Part shown: piece after piece, positions 1-5,474 of the stretch
Layout of the letters: each line of letters begins with the position of its first letter
Position numbering within the stretch: the first letter of the stretch is position 1
NCBI GenBank assembly: GCA_018623955.1
Contig: JAAZUX010000068.1
Coordinates: 1 to 5,474 of the forward strand
Origin: Flavobacteriaceae bacterium
Lineage (GTDB): Bacteria > Bacteroidota > Bacteroidia > Flavobacteriales > Flavobacteriaceae
Direction of reading: 5' to 3'
Length of the DNA stretch: 5,474 bases
Notes under the pieces: generated by a model
The model's input: only the letters and a program-made list of their open reading frames with translations
The model's database searches: none
What the model was told of the DNA's origin: nothing
Made by a program: the position numbers and the translations under genes

Positions 1-738
1 AGTGCTGTGGTCTTGGGCATTGAGCCCCCGGATAAATTCCCCTTGGTCTATTACAGAGACAATGCGGCAGACAGTCAAATCACCATTGATGATGTCATAA
101 AGGCTAAAATTGATGATTATAAAATTGTGCTTTTAAATGGAACGGCACTCAACATTGAACCCACGAGAAGTGCAACATTCTTTGCCGCTGAAGTGGCCGC
201 CAAAAATGATATCGATGTGGTTTTAGACCTTGACTTTAGAGCCGATCAATGGCACGACTATCGCGCATTTGGGTTGACCATAAGGGCTTTACTCCCTAAA
301 GTAAAAATAGCCATTGGAACAGAGGAAGAGATTTTGGCTGCTACCATGAGTAGCGCATCGCAGGTGACCATTAAGGATCAGCAAATATCTGCCCCCGAAA
401 TTAAGGGGGATATAGATTCCTCCATCAAACAACTACTAGCCCTGGGCATTGAGACACTCATCGTAAAAAGAGGCTCGTCGGGAGCCAGTATTCATTACCC
501 CGACGGTTCGAAGAAGGATGTTCCCGGCTTTCCCGTAGAAATATTGAACGTTTTAGGAGCAGGAGATGCCTTTGCCAGTGGATTTTTATATGGAATTCTT
601 CAAGGATGGGATTTGTATAAATCTTGTAGAATGGGGAATGCCAGCGGGGCACAAGTTGTGACCAAAAAAGGTTGTGCAAATTTTATGCCCTACCTAGAGG
701 AATCAATCTCATTTATCAATAATAGAGGTGGTTTTTAA
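1..738 (+). CDS. iolC: 5-dehydro-2-deoxygluconokinase IolC, 5'-truncated by window edge
   Basis: This cytoplasmic PfkB/ribokinase-family enzyme phosphorylates 5-dehydro-2-deoxy-D-gluconate with ATP, a late step of myo-inositol breakdown. The reading frame is open from base 1, so the start lies upstream. About 245 C-terminal residues are present, against roughly 325-340 for whole IolC proteins, so some 80-95 residues are missing. A GTG at 7 is in frame but is unlikely to be the start, because the protein already reads as family sequence from the first codon. Counting codons from base 1, visible landmarks are DLDFRADQWHD (76-86), IGTEEEI (105-111), VKRGSSGA (155-162) and the PfkB signature NVLGAGD (183-189). 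D189 is the expected catalytic base and GAG the anion hole. The DT usual before GAGD in other PfkB kinases is absent, which I recall as normal for IolC. The C-terminal end GCANFMPYLEE also fits IolC. The protein stops there, so it lacks the DUF2090 domain fused to IolC in some bacteria. Family assignment is strong, and the neighbouring iol genes support the substrate. Confidence 0.93.
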   Translation, partial: SAVVLGIEPPDKFPLVYYRDNAADSQITIDDVIKAKIDDYKIVLLNGTALNIEPTRSATFFAAEVAAKNDIDVVLDLDFRADQWHDYRAFGLTIRALLPKVKIAIGTEEEILAATMSSASQVTIKDQQISAPEIKGDIDSSIKQLLALGIETLIVKRGSSGASIHYPDGSKKDVPGFPVEILNVLGAGDAFASGFLYGILQGWDLYKSCRMGNASGAQVVTKKGCANFMPYLEESISFINNRGGF

Positions 739-764
739 TTTTATTATCATGAATCACAATAAAA
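739..764 (+). other. AT-only inverted repeat directly after the iolC stop
   Basis: TTTTATT (739-745) is perfectly complementary to AATAAAA (758-764) across a 12-nt loop. The 7-bp stem has no G or C pairs and is thermodynamically weak. It could be a partial transcription-attenuating structure or mRNA end, but chance is a fair explanation in DNA this AT-rich. Confidence 0.2.
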
Positions 765-802
765 ACAGTTTGAAATTAAGGGTTTGTAGAGCTTTTAATA
801 TA

Positions 803-829
803 TTGAATGTAACCAAGAGTTTAGTTTTG
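803..829 (+). promoter_or_regulatory. Candidate Bacteroidota-type promoter for iolA-iolE-iolG(-iolD)
   Basis: TAGTTTTG (822-829) matches the Bacteroidota primary-sigma -7 box TAnnTTTG exactly. A TTG at 803-805 could serve as the -33 element, but the 16-nt spacer is slightly short compared with the usual 17-23 for flavobacteria. Transcription would begin near 835-840, giving a leader of about 30-35 nt before the iolA ATG at 870. The position in the one long gap of the cluster favours a real promoter. The -33 half is weak, and no operator was recognised beside it. Confidence 0.4.
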
Positions 830-869
830 AGTATTACTCCTCAAAAAAATATTTTTAAATAAACAATTA

Positions 870-2345
870 ATGGAAGTATTAAAAAATTATATAAATGGCG
901 AATGGGTAAAAAGTAGTTCGACAGAGACCATTGAAGTTGTCAATCCAGCGAGTCAGGCCGTTATAGCAAAAGTACCTTACGGAAGCTCGACTGCTCTTGA
1001 TGTAGCCACTTCATGTGAAACGGCTTTCACTGCACAAAAGGAGTGGAGTAAAGTTCCAGTGATGAAAAGGGTACAGGCCTTGTATCAGTTAAAGTCCCTT
1101 TTTGAAGCCAACAGAGAAGACATTGCAAAGACCATTACAGATGAGTCGGGGAAAACTAGAGATGAATCATTTGGAGAAATTCAAAGAGCCATTGAAAATA
1201 TTGAAGTAGCCTGTGGAACTCCTATGTTGATGGCGGGTGACGTGATTGAAGATATCGCAACTGGTATAGACGAAATGATGATCAGGCAACCTTTGGGAGT
1301 TACGGCTTGTATTACCCCTTTCAACTTCCCAAGCATGATCGTTTTTTGGTTTTTGCCTTATGCCATTGCGACTGGAAATGCTTTTATCGTAAAACCCTCT
1401 GAGAAGGTTCCACTAACAATGATGAAGATATTTTCTTTATTAGATCAATTGGATCTTCCCAAAGGATTGGTCAGTATGGTTCATGGAGGTAAAGAAACGG
1501 TTGATGCAATTTTAGAGCATCCCACCATTAAGGCCATTAGTTTTGTTGGGAGTACTCCAGTAGCCAGATATATTTATTCCAAGGGAACGGCCAATGGGAA
1601 AAGAGTACAAGCCCAAGGCGGAGCTAAAAACCCAGTTATTGTTCTTCCCGATGCAGACATTGAAATGTCCACTAAAATCATTGCAGACTCTGTATATGGT
1701 TGTGCAGGGCAAAGATGCCTAGCGGCCTCGACCATAGTTACAGTAGATGACGAAAACAGAAATCTAAAAGATGCTTTATATGAAACCGTTAAAACCAGAA
1801 CTGTTGGTTATGGTTGGGATCAAGGAGTGAGTATGGGGCCAGTCATTACTCCCGAAAGTAAGAATAGAATAACGGATCTTATCGAACTTGGAATCTCTGA
1901 AGGGGCAAATGTATTATTGGATGGTCGAAAAACAGAAGTTTCGGGTTATGAACAAGGGAATTTTATCGCGCCTACGATTCTGGAAAATGTTAATTTGAAT
2001 AAAAAATTAATTCAAACCGAAATCTTTGGTCCTGTAATGAGTCTTATATCGATGAAAACAATTGAGGAGGCAATTGCCTTTGTAAATTCAGGCACTTATG
2101 GAAACATGGCTTGCTTATTTACCTCTAATGGTGCCAGTGCGAGGAAATTTAGAAATGAAGCTGATGCGGGGAATATTGGAATTAACATTGGAGTTGCTGC
2201 TCCAATGGCACAATTTCCTTTCAGTGGGTGGAAAGACAGTTTTTTTGGGGATCTTCATGGTCAGGGAAAACATGCCATTGAATTTTTTACCCAAACCAAA
2301 GTAGTAATTGAACGATGGCCCAATATCTGGTCACGAAAGTTTTAA
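870..2345 (+). CDS. iolA: CoA-acylating (methyl)malonate-semialdehyde dehydrogenase IolA/MmsA
   Basis: This NAD+- and CoA-dependent enzyme converts malonate semialdehyde, the end product of the inositol pathway, to acetyl-CoA, CO2 and NADH. Homologues also take methylmalonate semialdehyde from valine breakdown to propionyl-CoA. The 491 residues match the usual 485-500 of the family. The start is the ATG at 870, giving the typical opening NYINGEWV (6-13). Landmarks are TPFNFPSM (149-156, oxyanion Asn152), VKPSEKVP (cofactor region), FVGSTPVA, QGGAKNP (249-255, with K253) and GCAGQRC (277-283, nucleophile Cys283). The conserved EIFGPV follows at 384-389, then PFSGWKDSFFGDLHGQG near the C-terminus. 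Position 249, where hydrolytic aldehyde dehydrogenases carry the general-base Glu, is Gln. Absence of that Glu is a known trait of CoA-acylating MMSDH enzymes. There is no Shine-Dalgarno; the leader is A/T only. Context among iolC, iolE, iolG and iolD supports iolA over a valine-pathway mmsA, although the same protein could serve both routes. Confidence 0.94.
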   Translation: MEVLKNYINGEWVKSSSTETIEVVNPASQAVIAKVPYGSSTALDVATSCETAFTAQKEWSKVPVMKRVQALYQLKSLFEANREDIAKTITDESGKTRDESFGEIQRAIENIEVACGTPMLMAGDVIEDIATGIDEMMIRQPLGVTACITPFNFPSMIVFWFLPYAIATGNAFIVKPSEKVPLTMMKIFSLLDQLDLPKGLVSMVHGGKETVDAILEHPTIKAISFVGSTPVARYIYSKGTANGKRVQAQGGAKNPVIVLPDADIEMSTKIIADSVYGCAGQRCLAASTIVTVDDENRNLKDALYETVKTRTVGYGWDQGVSMGPVITPESKNRITDLIELGISEGANVLLDGRKTEVSGYEQGNFIAPTILENVNLNKKLIQTEIFGPVMSLISMKTIEEAIAFVNSGTYGNMACLFTSNGASARKFRNEADAGNIGINIGVAAPMAQFPFSGWKDSFFGDLHGQGKHAIEFFTQTKVVIERWPNIWSRKF

Positions 2346-2355
2346 TGCTGAAAAA

Positions 2356-3261
2356 ATGATCAAAATAGCAAATGCACCATGCTCCTGGGGAGCACTAGAA
2401 TTTGACTTGGAAGAACAATCTGAAGAAATAGGATTTGAACAAGTTCTAGATGAAATCAAATCTACAGGATACATAGGAACAGAGCTAGGGGATTGGGGGT
2501 TCATGCCCACTTCACCTGAGGATTTACGTAAGGAAATAAAAAAAAGAGATCTTGAACTCTTGGGGGCTTTTGTTCCCGTTGATCTCAAAGATAAAGAACA
2601 ACATCAAAGTGGTGTTTCAGAGGCACTCAAAGTCGCTAAGTTAATGTATGAAGCAGGTTTTAAAAACGCTTTGATTGTCTTGGCCGATGACAACGGAAAA
2701 GACCCTCAAAGGACCCAAAATGCCGGGAGAATTTCATCAGAAATGGAATTGGATGAACAGCAATGGAAGAATTTTGCAGATGGGGTCAACCAAATTGCAA
2801 AAGCGGTCGATCAAACCTTTGGTATAAAGACAGTTTTTCATCACCATTGTGGCGGATTTATAGAAACTCCAAAAGAAATTGATCGATTGATGGAACTCAC
2901 CGATCCCGAACTTATAGGCCTTTGTTTGGACACAGGACATTATGCTTTTGGTGGAGGTAATCCTGAAACAGCGCTTAAAAAATATGCTGACCGATTATGG
3001 CATGTTCACTTTAAAGATTTTAACCCCAACGCAGCCAAGACTTCTCAGGAAGTAAATGGAGACTATTTTGATGCGATTAAAAAAGGAGTCTTCTGTGAAC
3101 TTGGAAAAGGGAATGTCGACTTTCAATCCATTGTCAATCAATTGAATGAACTGGGGTATGACGAATGGATAGTGGTAGAACAGGATATTTTACCAGGTAT
3201 GGGAAACCCAAAAATTTGTGCAGAATCAAATCGAGAGTATATTAAAACTTTAGGATTATAG
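2356..3261 (+). CDS. iolE: Inosose dehydratase IolE (2-keto-myo-inositol dehydratase), TIM barrel
   Basis: This enzyme removes water from 2-keto-myo-inositol to give 3D-(3,5/4)-trihydroxycyclohexane-1,2-dione, the step between IolG and IolD. It belongs to the xylose-isomerase-like TIM-barrel superfamily, which uses a divalent metal. I chose the ATG at 2356, 10 nt after the iolA stop. It gives 301 residues (family about 295-300) and begins MIKIANAPCSWG with the first barrel strand. An in-frame ATG at 2308 would add 16 residues lying inside the 3' end of iolA that look unlike family sequence. Landmarks, counted from 2356, are FHHHCGG (161-167), KEIDRLMELTDPE, LDTGHYAF (191-198, D192 and H195), HVHFKD (216-221) and IVVEQD (272-277, E275). 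The HHH at strand 5, where related isomerases have a metal-binding Glu, is a feature I recall from IolE proteins. The region around residues 112-135 (ADDNGKDP onward) looks divergent from the Bacillus protein. A less specific sugar isomerase/epimerase is the alternative, but context makes IolE most likely. Confidence 0.87.
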   Translation: MIKIANAPCSWGALEFDLEEQSEEIGFEQVLDEIKSTGYIGTELGDWGFMPTSPEDLRKEIKKRDLELLGAFVPVDLKDKEQHQSGVSEALKVAKLMYEAGFKNALIVLADDNGKDPQRTQNAGRISSEMELDEQQWKNFADGVNQIAKAVDQTFGIKTVFHHHCGGFIETPKEIDRLMELTDPELIGLCLDTGHYAFGGGNPETALKKYADRLWHVHFKDFNPNAAKTSQEVNGDYFDAIKKGVFCELGKGNVDFQSIVNQLNELGYDEWIVVEQDILPGMGNPKICAESNREYIKTLGL

Positions 3262-3264
3262 ACA

Positions 3265-4302
3265 ATGAAAAAAGTTAAGTTTGCTATAGCAGGTCTTGGA
3301 AGAATAGGTAAAATACACCTGGAAAATCTCCAACAAATGAACCAAGTTGAGGTAGTTGCAGCCACCGATACCCATTCTGATGGTCGGGAGTTTGCCGAGA
3401 ATAAGGGGATTGATAATATATTCAGTTCTTATGATCAGATGATAAAAGAGTCAACTATTGATGCTGTTGTTATCTGTTCACCTACAGACACTCATGCAGA
3501 TTATGTAGAAATGGCGGCAAATATGGGAATAGCAATTTTTTGCGAAAAACCTTTAGATTTAAATTTAGGACGTGTCTTAGAGGTTTTGAATCTTGTTGAG
3601 ACAAAAGGGACAAAGCTTATGCTTGGTTTTAATCGTCGGTTTGACAAGGAGTTTTTAAAAGTAAAAAACTTGGTTGATCAAGGCGCTATAGGAAAACATC
3701 ATTTGATAAAAATTACCAGTCGTGATCCACAAGCACCGCCAATCAGTTATGTTGTTAAGTCAGGAGGATTGTTTTTAGACATGACCATTCATGATTTTGA
3801 TATGGCAAGATTTCTCGTTAATAAAGAAGTGGATGAGGTTTATGCCAAGGGGACAGCCTTAATCAATCCAGAATTGAGCCGCGTAGGAGACATAGACTCC
3901 GCAGTAATAACACTGACCTATGAAGATGGGACAATGGCCATTATTGACAACAGTAGGGAGGCTGCTTATGGTTATGACCAAAGGATAGAAGTCTTTGGTT
4001 CCAAGGGGATGGTTAAGGCAGATAATAACCTACATGACAGACATCAGCTTTATAATGGTGAAGGCAGTCATGGGGCACTTCCGCTTCACTTTTTTCTCGA
4101 AAGATATGCGGATGCTTATAAATCAGAAATTGAAGATTTTGTAGGATCATTAGCCAATGGAACGGATTCATCTGTGAATGGAAACGATGGACTGCAATCG
4201 TTGAAAATAGCCCTGGCAGCCATTAAATCAATTAAAGAAAACAGACCCGTTAAAGTTTCTGAAATTGACCAAAACCAAGAAAACACTATGATTATCAATT
4301 AA
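3265..4302 (+). CDS. iolG: Inositol 2-dehydrogenase IolG (Gfo/Idh/MocA family)
   Basis: This enzyme oxidises myo-inositol to 2-keto-myo-inositol (scyllo-inosose) with NAD+, the entry step of the pathway, in the cytoplasm. The 345 residues fit the family. The N-terminal Rossmann fold is clear: strand KFAIAGLGRIG with GxGxxG at G10, G12 and G15, and an acidic D35 ending the second strand (VVAATD), which favours NAD+ over NADP+. CEKPLDLNL (93-101) holds the family EKP motif with Lys95. LGFNRRFD is the usual linker into the C-terminal substrate domain. LDMTIHDFDMARFL (171-184) carries D172 and H176, which with Lys95 form the expected Lys-Asp-His catalytic set. The Asp and His numbers equal those I recall for Bacillus subtilis IolG. 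The ATG at 3265 lies only 3 nt after the iolE stop, indicating co-transcription. The C-terminus ends in a polar tail (SEIDQNQEN). Scyllo-inositol or other cyclitol dehydrogenases share these motifs, so exact substrate preference rests on the neighbours. Confidence 0.9.
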   Translation: MKKVKFAIAGLGRIGKIHLENLQQMNQVEVVAATDTHSDGREFAENKGIDNIFSSYDQMIKESTIDAVVICSPTDTHADYVEMAANMGIAIFCEKPLDLNLGRVLEVLNLVETKGTKLMLGFNRRFDKEFLKVKNLVDQGAIGKHHLIKITSRDPQAPPISYVVKSGGLFLDMTIHDFDMARFLVNKEVDEVYAKGTALINPELSRVGDIDSAVITLTYEDGTMAIIDNSREAAYGYDQRIEVFGSKGMVKADNNLHDRHQLYNGEGSHGALPLHFFLERYADAYKSEIEDFVGSLANGTDSSVNGNDGLQSLKIALAAIKSIKENRPVKVSEIDQNQENTMIIN

Positions 4303-4342
4303 GTAAGTATTTAAAATGATCGATCAATAAAATACATCAATT
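4303..4342. other. Short AT-rich spacer between iolG and iolD
   Basis: This 40-nt gap has no TAnnTTTG box and no stem-loop terminator, so read-through from iolG into iolD is likely. It contains the 10-bp palindrome TGATCGATCA (4317-4326). Several palindromes of that length are expected by chance in a window of this size. The iolD leader (AATACATCAATT) has no Shine-Dalgarno sequence, as with iolA. Confidence 0.5.
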
Positions 4343-5474
4343 ATGAAATCAATCAGATTAACAGTAGCCCAGGCTGCGATTAAATACCTGAACCAACAAT
4401 TCGTGGAACGTGATGGCATAGAAAATAAATTTTTTGCGGGTTGTTTTGGAATCTTAGGACACGGCAATGTTGCCGGTATGGGTCAAGCCATACAGCAGCA
4501 AAACGATTTGAAATATTATCAGTGTCGAAATGAACAATCCATGGTTCATACTGCTGCAGCCTATGCCAAGATGAAAAACAGATTGAGTACTTTTATTTGT
4601 ACAACATCTATTGGCCCTGGAGCCACCAATATGATTACTGCCGCTGCCGGAGCTACAATCAATAGACTACCGGTTTTGTTGATTCCTGGAGATATTTTTG
4701 CAAAAAGAAATGTTGCCCCTGTTCTACAACAACTAGAATCAGCAAGTTCACAAGACATTTCTGTAAATGATTGCTTTAAACCCATTTCAAAATACTGGGA
4801 TAGGATCAATAGGCCAGAACAAATTTTATTTGCACTTCCCGAAGTGATGAGGGTGCTCACTTCCCCAGCTGAGACTGGAGCAGTAACCCTTGCCATACCT
4901 CAAGATGTTCAGGCAGAAGCTTATGATTATCCCCTTGATTTTTTTGAAAAGAAAACCTGGAATATTGCTAGACCCAGAGCCGATCTGAATCAACTAAAAC
5001 ATGCGGTTGAAATGATCAAGGAAAGCAAGAAACCACTTATCATAGCAGGTGGAGGAGTTCACTACAGTAGCGGTTTAGATACACTCAAAAAATTTGTTCA
5101 CAAAACTCATATCCCTCTCGCGGAAACCTTTGCAGGAAAGGGAGCTTTACGCTTTGATGATCCACACCAATTGGGAGCAGTTGGCGCAACTGGCACACCC
5201 GGAGCAAATCATATTTCAGAAGAAGCGGATCTAATAATAGGTTTAGGAACCAGATACAGTGATTTTACTACCGCCTCCAAAACAGCATTTCAGAATCCTA
5301 ATGTGAAATTTGTAAACATCAATATCACCGAATTTGATGCTGCAAAGCACGGGGGTTTGATGTTACAAGGTGATGCTAAAGTTGTATTAGAAGAGTTAAT
5401 GGAAAACTTGGAAAACTATCAAGTGTCTGAGGAGTATCAGAAACGCGTTGCTGATTACAACCAATCATGGGAGG
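4343..5474 (+). CDS. iolD: 3D-(3,5/4)-trihydroxycyclohexane-1,2-dione hydrolase IolD, 3'-truncated by window edge
   Basis: This thiamine-diphosphate (ThDP) enzyme hydrolyses the ring of trihydroxycyclohexane-1,2-dione to give 5-deoxy-D-glucuronate, the ring-opening step of inositol breakdown. The frame is open from the ATG at 4343 to the last base, giving 377 residues and one extra base. Whole IolD proteins are about 620-640 residues, so roughly 40% is missing. The start opens MKSIRLTVAQAAIKYL, typical of IolD. The N-terminal pyrimidine-binding domain spans about residues 5-180: FGILGHGNVAGMG, the cofactor-activating Glu64 in CRNEQSM, and SIGPGATN (89-96). The central acetohydroxyacid-synthase-like domain spans about 205-350, with PLIIAGGGVHYS (231-242), PLAETFAGKGAL, and LGAVGATGTPGAN (277-289). 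The C-terminal domain with the GDG...N diphosphate/Mg2+ motif lies beyond the window. Acetolactate synthase is the main look-alike, but the FGILGHGNV and AVGATGT stretches and the iol context favour IolD. Confidence 0.93.
   Translation, partial: MKSIRLTVAQAAIKYLNQQFVERDGIENKFFAGCFGILGHGNVAGMGQAIQQQNDLKYYQCRNEQSMVHTAAAYAKMKNRLSTFICTTSIGPGATNMITAAAGATINRLPVLLIPGDIFAKRNVAPVLQQLESASSQDISVNDCFKPISKYWDRINRPEQILFALPEVMRVLTSPAETGAVTLAIPQDVQAEAYDYPLDFFEKKTWNIARPRADLNQLKHAVEMIKESKKPLIIAGGGVHYSSGLDTLKKFVHKTHIPLAETFAGKGALRFDDPHQLGAVGATGTPGANHISEEADLIIGLGTRYSDFTTASKTAFQNPNVKFVNINITEFDAAKHGGLMLQGDAKVVLEELMENLENYQVSEEYQKRVADYNQSWE

Larger units (their letters stand above)
739..869. other. AT-rich intergenic gap between iolC and iolA
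   Basis: This 131-bp gap is much longer than the 3-40 nt gaps further down the cluster. It holds a candidate promoter (803-829), an AT-only inverted repeat right after the iolC stop (739-764), and a self-complementary A5-TA-T5 stretch (845-856) shortly before the iolA start. A 37-codon ATG-initiated frame (749-862) also fits inside it but has no supporting evidence. I see no GC-rich hairpin with a T-tract, so no standard intrinsic terminator. Confidence 0.6.

Noticed and set aside
739..764. Inverted repeat after iolC considered as an intrinsic terminator.
   Set aside because: The stem is only 7 A/T pairs with a 12-nt loop, too weak for a standard terminator. It is kept only as a low-confidence structural note.
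749..862. A 37-codon ATG-initiated frame (begins MNHNKNSLKL) filling most of the gap between iolC and iolA.
   Set aside because: It has no ribosome-binding signal, no recognisable motif or membrane segment, and it overlaps the candidate promoter. Short open frames are common by chance in such DNA; conservation in relatives would be needed to revive it.
2098..2304. A 68-codon plus-strand frame in another phase inside iolA.
   Set aside because: It is fully covered by the conserved C-terminal part of iolA and is best explained as a shadow frame.
2308..2355. An upstream in-frame ATG for iolE that would overlap the end of iolA by 38 nt.
   Set aside because: The 16 extra residues are encoded within iolA, do not resemble IolE, and make the protein longer than usual. 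The ATG at 2356 gives the family's normal start.
4317..4326. Perfect palindrome TGATCGATCA between iolG and iolD, considered as an operator.
   Set aside because: About five 10-bp palindromes are expected by chance in a window this long. There is no second copy near the candidate promoter and no promoter box beside it.
4561..4896. A 111-codon open frame on the minus strand.
   Set aside because: It lies wholly inside iolD, whose frame is backed by clear ThDP-enzyme motifs. The minus-strand translation shows no recognisable family.

Overview
This window is a central piece of a myo-inositol catabolism (iol) gene cluster. All five genes lie on the + strand and no other system is visible. The DNA is clearly AT-rich. 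Starts lack a good Shine-Dalgarno sequence and instead have A/T-rich leaders (for example, the bases before the ATG at 870). One intergenic gap carries a TAnnTTTG-type promoter box. Together these point to a Bacteroidota bacterium, most likely of the Flavobacteriia. This is an inference from sequence style and was not tested by a search.

Layout from left to right: (1) 1-738, the 3' part of iolC (PfkB-family 5-dehydro-2-deoxygluconokinase), whose start lies before the window. (2) 739-869, a 131-bp AT-rich gap with a candidate promoter and a weak AT-only inverted repeat. (3) 870-2345, iolA/mmsA (CoA-acylating malonate/methylmalonate semialdehyde dehydrogenase). (4) 2356-3261, iolE (inosose dehydratase, TIM barrel). 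(5) 3265-4302, iolG (inositol 2-dehydrogenase, Gfo/Idh/MocA family). (6) 4303-4342, a 40-bp gap. (7) 4343 to the right edge, the 5' part of iolD (ThDP-dependent trihydroxycyclohexane-1,2-dione hydrolase).

In the known inositol pathway these enzymes work in the order IolG (myo-inositol to 2-keto-myo-inositol, NAD+), IolE (dehydration to the diketone), IolD (ring opening to 5-deoxyglucuronate), IolB (isomerisation, not in this window), IolC (phosphorylation of 5-dehydro-2-deoxygluconate), IolJ aldolase (not in this window), and IolA (malonate semialdehyde to acetyl-CoA, CO2 and NADH). Tight spacing from iolA to iolE to iolG (10 and 3 nt) indicates one transcription unit, probably continuing into iolD. 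The gap before iolA could host an internal promoter.

I found no RNA genes, mobile elements, CRISPR arrays or convincing terminators. I see no previously undescribed system here. The points most worth checking are the candidate internal promoter, the divergent features of IolE, and the location of the missing iolB and iolJ steps.
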